Assembly (NCBI RefSeq): GCF_017115085.1
Contig: NZ_JABXKJ010000231.1
Coordinates: forward strand, 1 to 64,000
DNA from: Nostoc sp. NMS7
GTDB lineage: Bacteria > Cyanobacteriota > Cyanobacteriia > Cyanobacteriales > Nostocaceae
Direction: 5' to 3'
Length of the DNA stretch: 64,000 bases
This document shows positions 63,078-64,000 of this stretch, one piece after another. Below the pieces are notes generated by a model. That model was not told the origin of the DNA. It saw only the letters and a list, made by a program, of their open reading frames with translations, and ran no database searches. A program made the translations under genes and the position numbers. Within the stretch, counting starts at the first letter, position 1. Every line of letters begins with the position of its first letter.

Positions 63078-63334
63078 CGGGGGCTTGGTATTAAATATCA
63101 AGGTAATTAGATCGTACAGAGATGCTAACAGAGATAGTCACATCGCTTCTAAGGAGACGTTGCGCCTAGCTTGCTTCCCGAAAGGGATATGTTCCGAATT
63201 CAAAATTCAAAATTAACAATCCCCATTAATAAATTTAGAGGCTTGTATCCTTTTATTTTTCGGTTAGCCCTGAAACTATGCCTAAGAATAATAGAAAAAT
63301 GCCGAAAGGGCAAAGATTTATTATCAAGGATTAG

Positions 63335-63400
63335 GCATTGGGTACTTGTACTGAGCGAAGTCGTTGGCGCAGCCTCTCGTAGAGAAGTATTGGGCATTTT
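63335..63400 (+). repeat. Composite dispersed repeat, second copy
   Basis: GGCATTGGG, then ACTTGTACTGA and GGCGCAGCCTCTCGTAGAG (63366-63390), then TATTGGGCA. It shares at least 25 consecutive bases with 51303-51327 and the same flanking heptamers. Confidence 0.8.
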
Positions 63401-63450
63401 AATGATTTCTCCTCTACCTCCTCTGCCCCAATTCCCTTGATCACAAAAAG

Positions 63451-64000
63451 TTAATTTCGTAACAATGGGAAGAAGTGCCCCACAGGGCCTTGCCCTTGTC
63501 CAATATCTAGGGCGTAAGTGAGTGCAGTAGTCACATATTCTTTTGCCTGTTGCACAGCCTGCCACAAGTCTTTTCCCTTAGCCAGATTAGCAGCGATCGC
63601 AGCCGATAGTGTACAACCAGTACCGTGGGTATTTTTTGTCTCTACTTGCTGGCAAGTCAAAACTTCCAACTTGTCCCCATTAAACCAGATATCAACCCCA
63701 CGCAAATCTCCCTGCATACCTCCGCCTTTGACTAAAACAGCCTTCGTCCTTAAACTATTGTGAATAATTTCAGCAGCAGCTTGCATATCCTCCAAGGAAT
63801 TAATTTGTAAACCGCTCAAAATCTCGGCTTCGTAGCGATTCGGCGTGATAATAACCGCCTTGGGAATCAGGGCATGGCACAGAGTCTTCACAGCATCATC
63901 ATCAATCAATTGTGCTCCTGTACGTGACACCATTACTGGATCAACTACTAGATTATCGATTTGTAAAGCTTCCACCTGCTGGGCAACAGCAAAGATAATT
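63451..64000 (-). CDS. thiD: Hydroxymethylpyrimidine/phosphomethylpyrimidine kinase (partial, C-terminal part)
   Basis: The last 182 or so codons of ThiD, a ribokinase-fold enzyme that phosphorylates HMP and HMP-phosphate in thiamine synthesis. Visible motifs are VVDPVMVSRTGAQLID, IITPNRYEAEILSG, AVLVKGGGM and the catalytic anion hole NTHGTGCTLSAAIAANLA. The N-terminus continues beyond the right end of the window. The frame is open through position 64000 with coding-like sequence (IIFAVAQQVEALQ). Confidence 0.93.
   Translation of the reverse strand, partial: IIFAVAQQVEALQIDNLVVDPVMVSRTGAQLIDDDAVKTLCHALIPKAVIITPNRYEAEILSGLQINSLEDMQAAAEIIHNSLRTKAVLVKGGGMQGDLRGVDIWFNGDKLEVLTCQQVETKNTHGTGCTLSAAIAANLAKGKDLWQAVQQAKEYVTTALTYALDIGQGQGPVGHFFPLLRN

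Noticed and set aside
63171..63440. 89-codon plus-strand open frame near the right end
   Set aside because: It overlaps a composite dispersed repeat and AT-rich DNA, with no domain recognised.

Overview
The window is chromosomal DNA from a cyanobacterium, most likely a filamentous, heterocyst-forming member of the Nostocales. The evidence is frequent HIP1 octamers (GCGATCGC), a psbU gene, BtpA- and PucC-family photosynthesis genes, a P-II protein with the cyanobacterial T-loop, heptameric short tandem repeats (TGACCAA, TGCCCAA, GTTAGGA/GTTAGCA types) in the gaps, and a small secreted peptide resembling PatX. All gene identities were read from protein motifs; no database was searched.

Layout. 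1-6400: remnant of a dynamin-like gene, an FtsH-type protease domain without an ATPase, a small heavy-metal-binding protein, alaS, an AllA-like cupin and a group 2 sigma factor. 6376-8730: a gene-poor, repeat-rich stretch. 8731-22937: a twelve-gene, single-strand exopolysaccharide cluster holding chain-length regulator/tyrosine kinase, GT-D fold, GT2, GT4 and GT26 glycosyltransferases, Wzx flippase, Wzy-type polymerase and a methyltransferase. 23273-28397: a GH10-like lipid- or wall-associated hydrolase, a PDZ/radical-SAM-like protein and undecaprenyl-diphosphatase (uppP), which recycles the carrier lipid that the polysaccharide genes would use. 28883-42022: DUF3120 membrane protein, psbU, nadB, the PatX-like peptide, a CHASE2-PAS-GGDEF cyclase, a VKOR-thioredoxin fusion, btpA, rimO and a DEAD-box helicase. 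42515-51900: aldo/keto reductase, a helicase gene broken by two in-frame stops, a PucC-family transporter, an inositol-phosphatase-like enzyme and several small proteins. 52600-53923: DAHP synthase preceded by two consecutive aromatic leader-peptide attenuators. 54467-57027: a DedA protein and a ParM-like actin paired with a small putative DNA-binding adaptor. 57228-59178: a convergent SinI/AvaII-like restriction-modification pair. 59488-64000: phosphohexomutase, rdgB, glnB, a coiled-coil membrane protein and the 3' part of thiD.

The most notable element is the leader upstream of DAHP synthase. Two short open frames, with the runs YFYFWF and WFYGFYFW, are each followed by an intrinsic terminator. 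In each, the last codons of the leader can pair with sequence that the terminator hairpin needs. This is the layout of ribosome-stalling transcription attenuation, present twice in series and seemingly sensing Phe, Tyr and Trp together. Second are the PatX-like peptide at 32577-32813 (C-terminus HGSGTR), the in-frame-interrupted helicase at 44241-46376 and the chromosomal actin/adaptor pair at 55327-56957.
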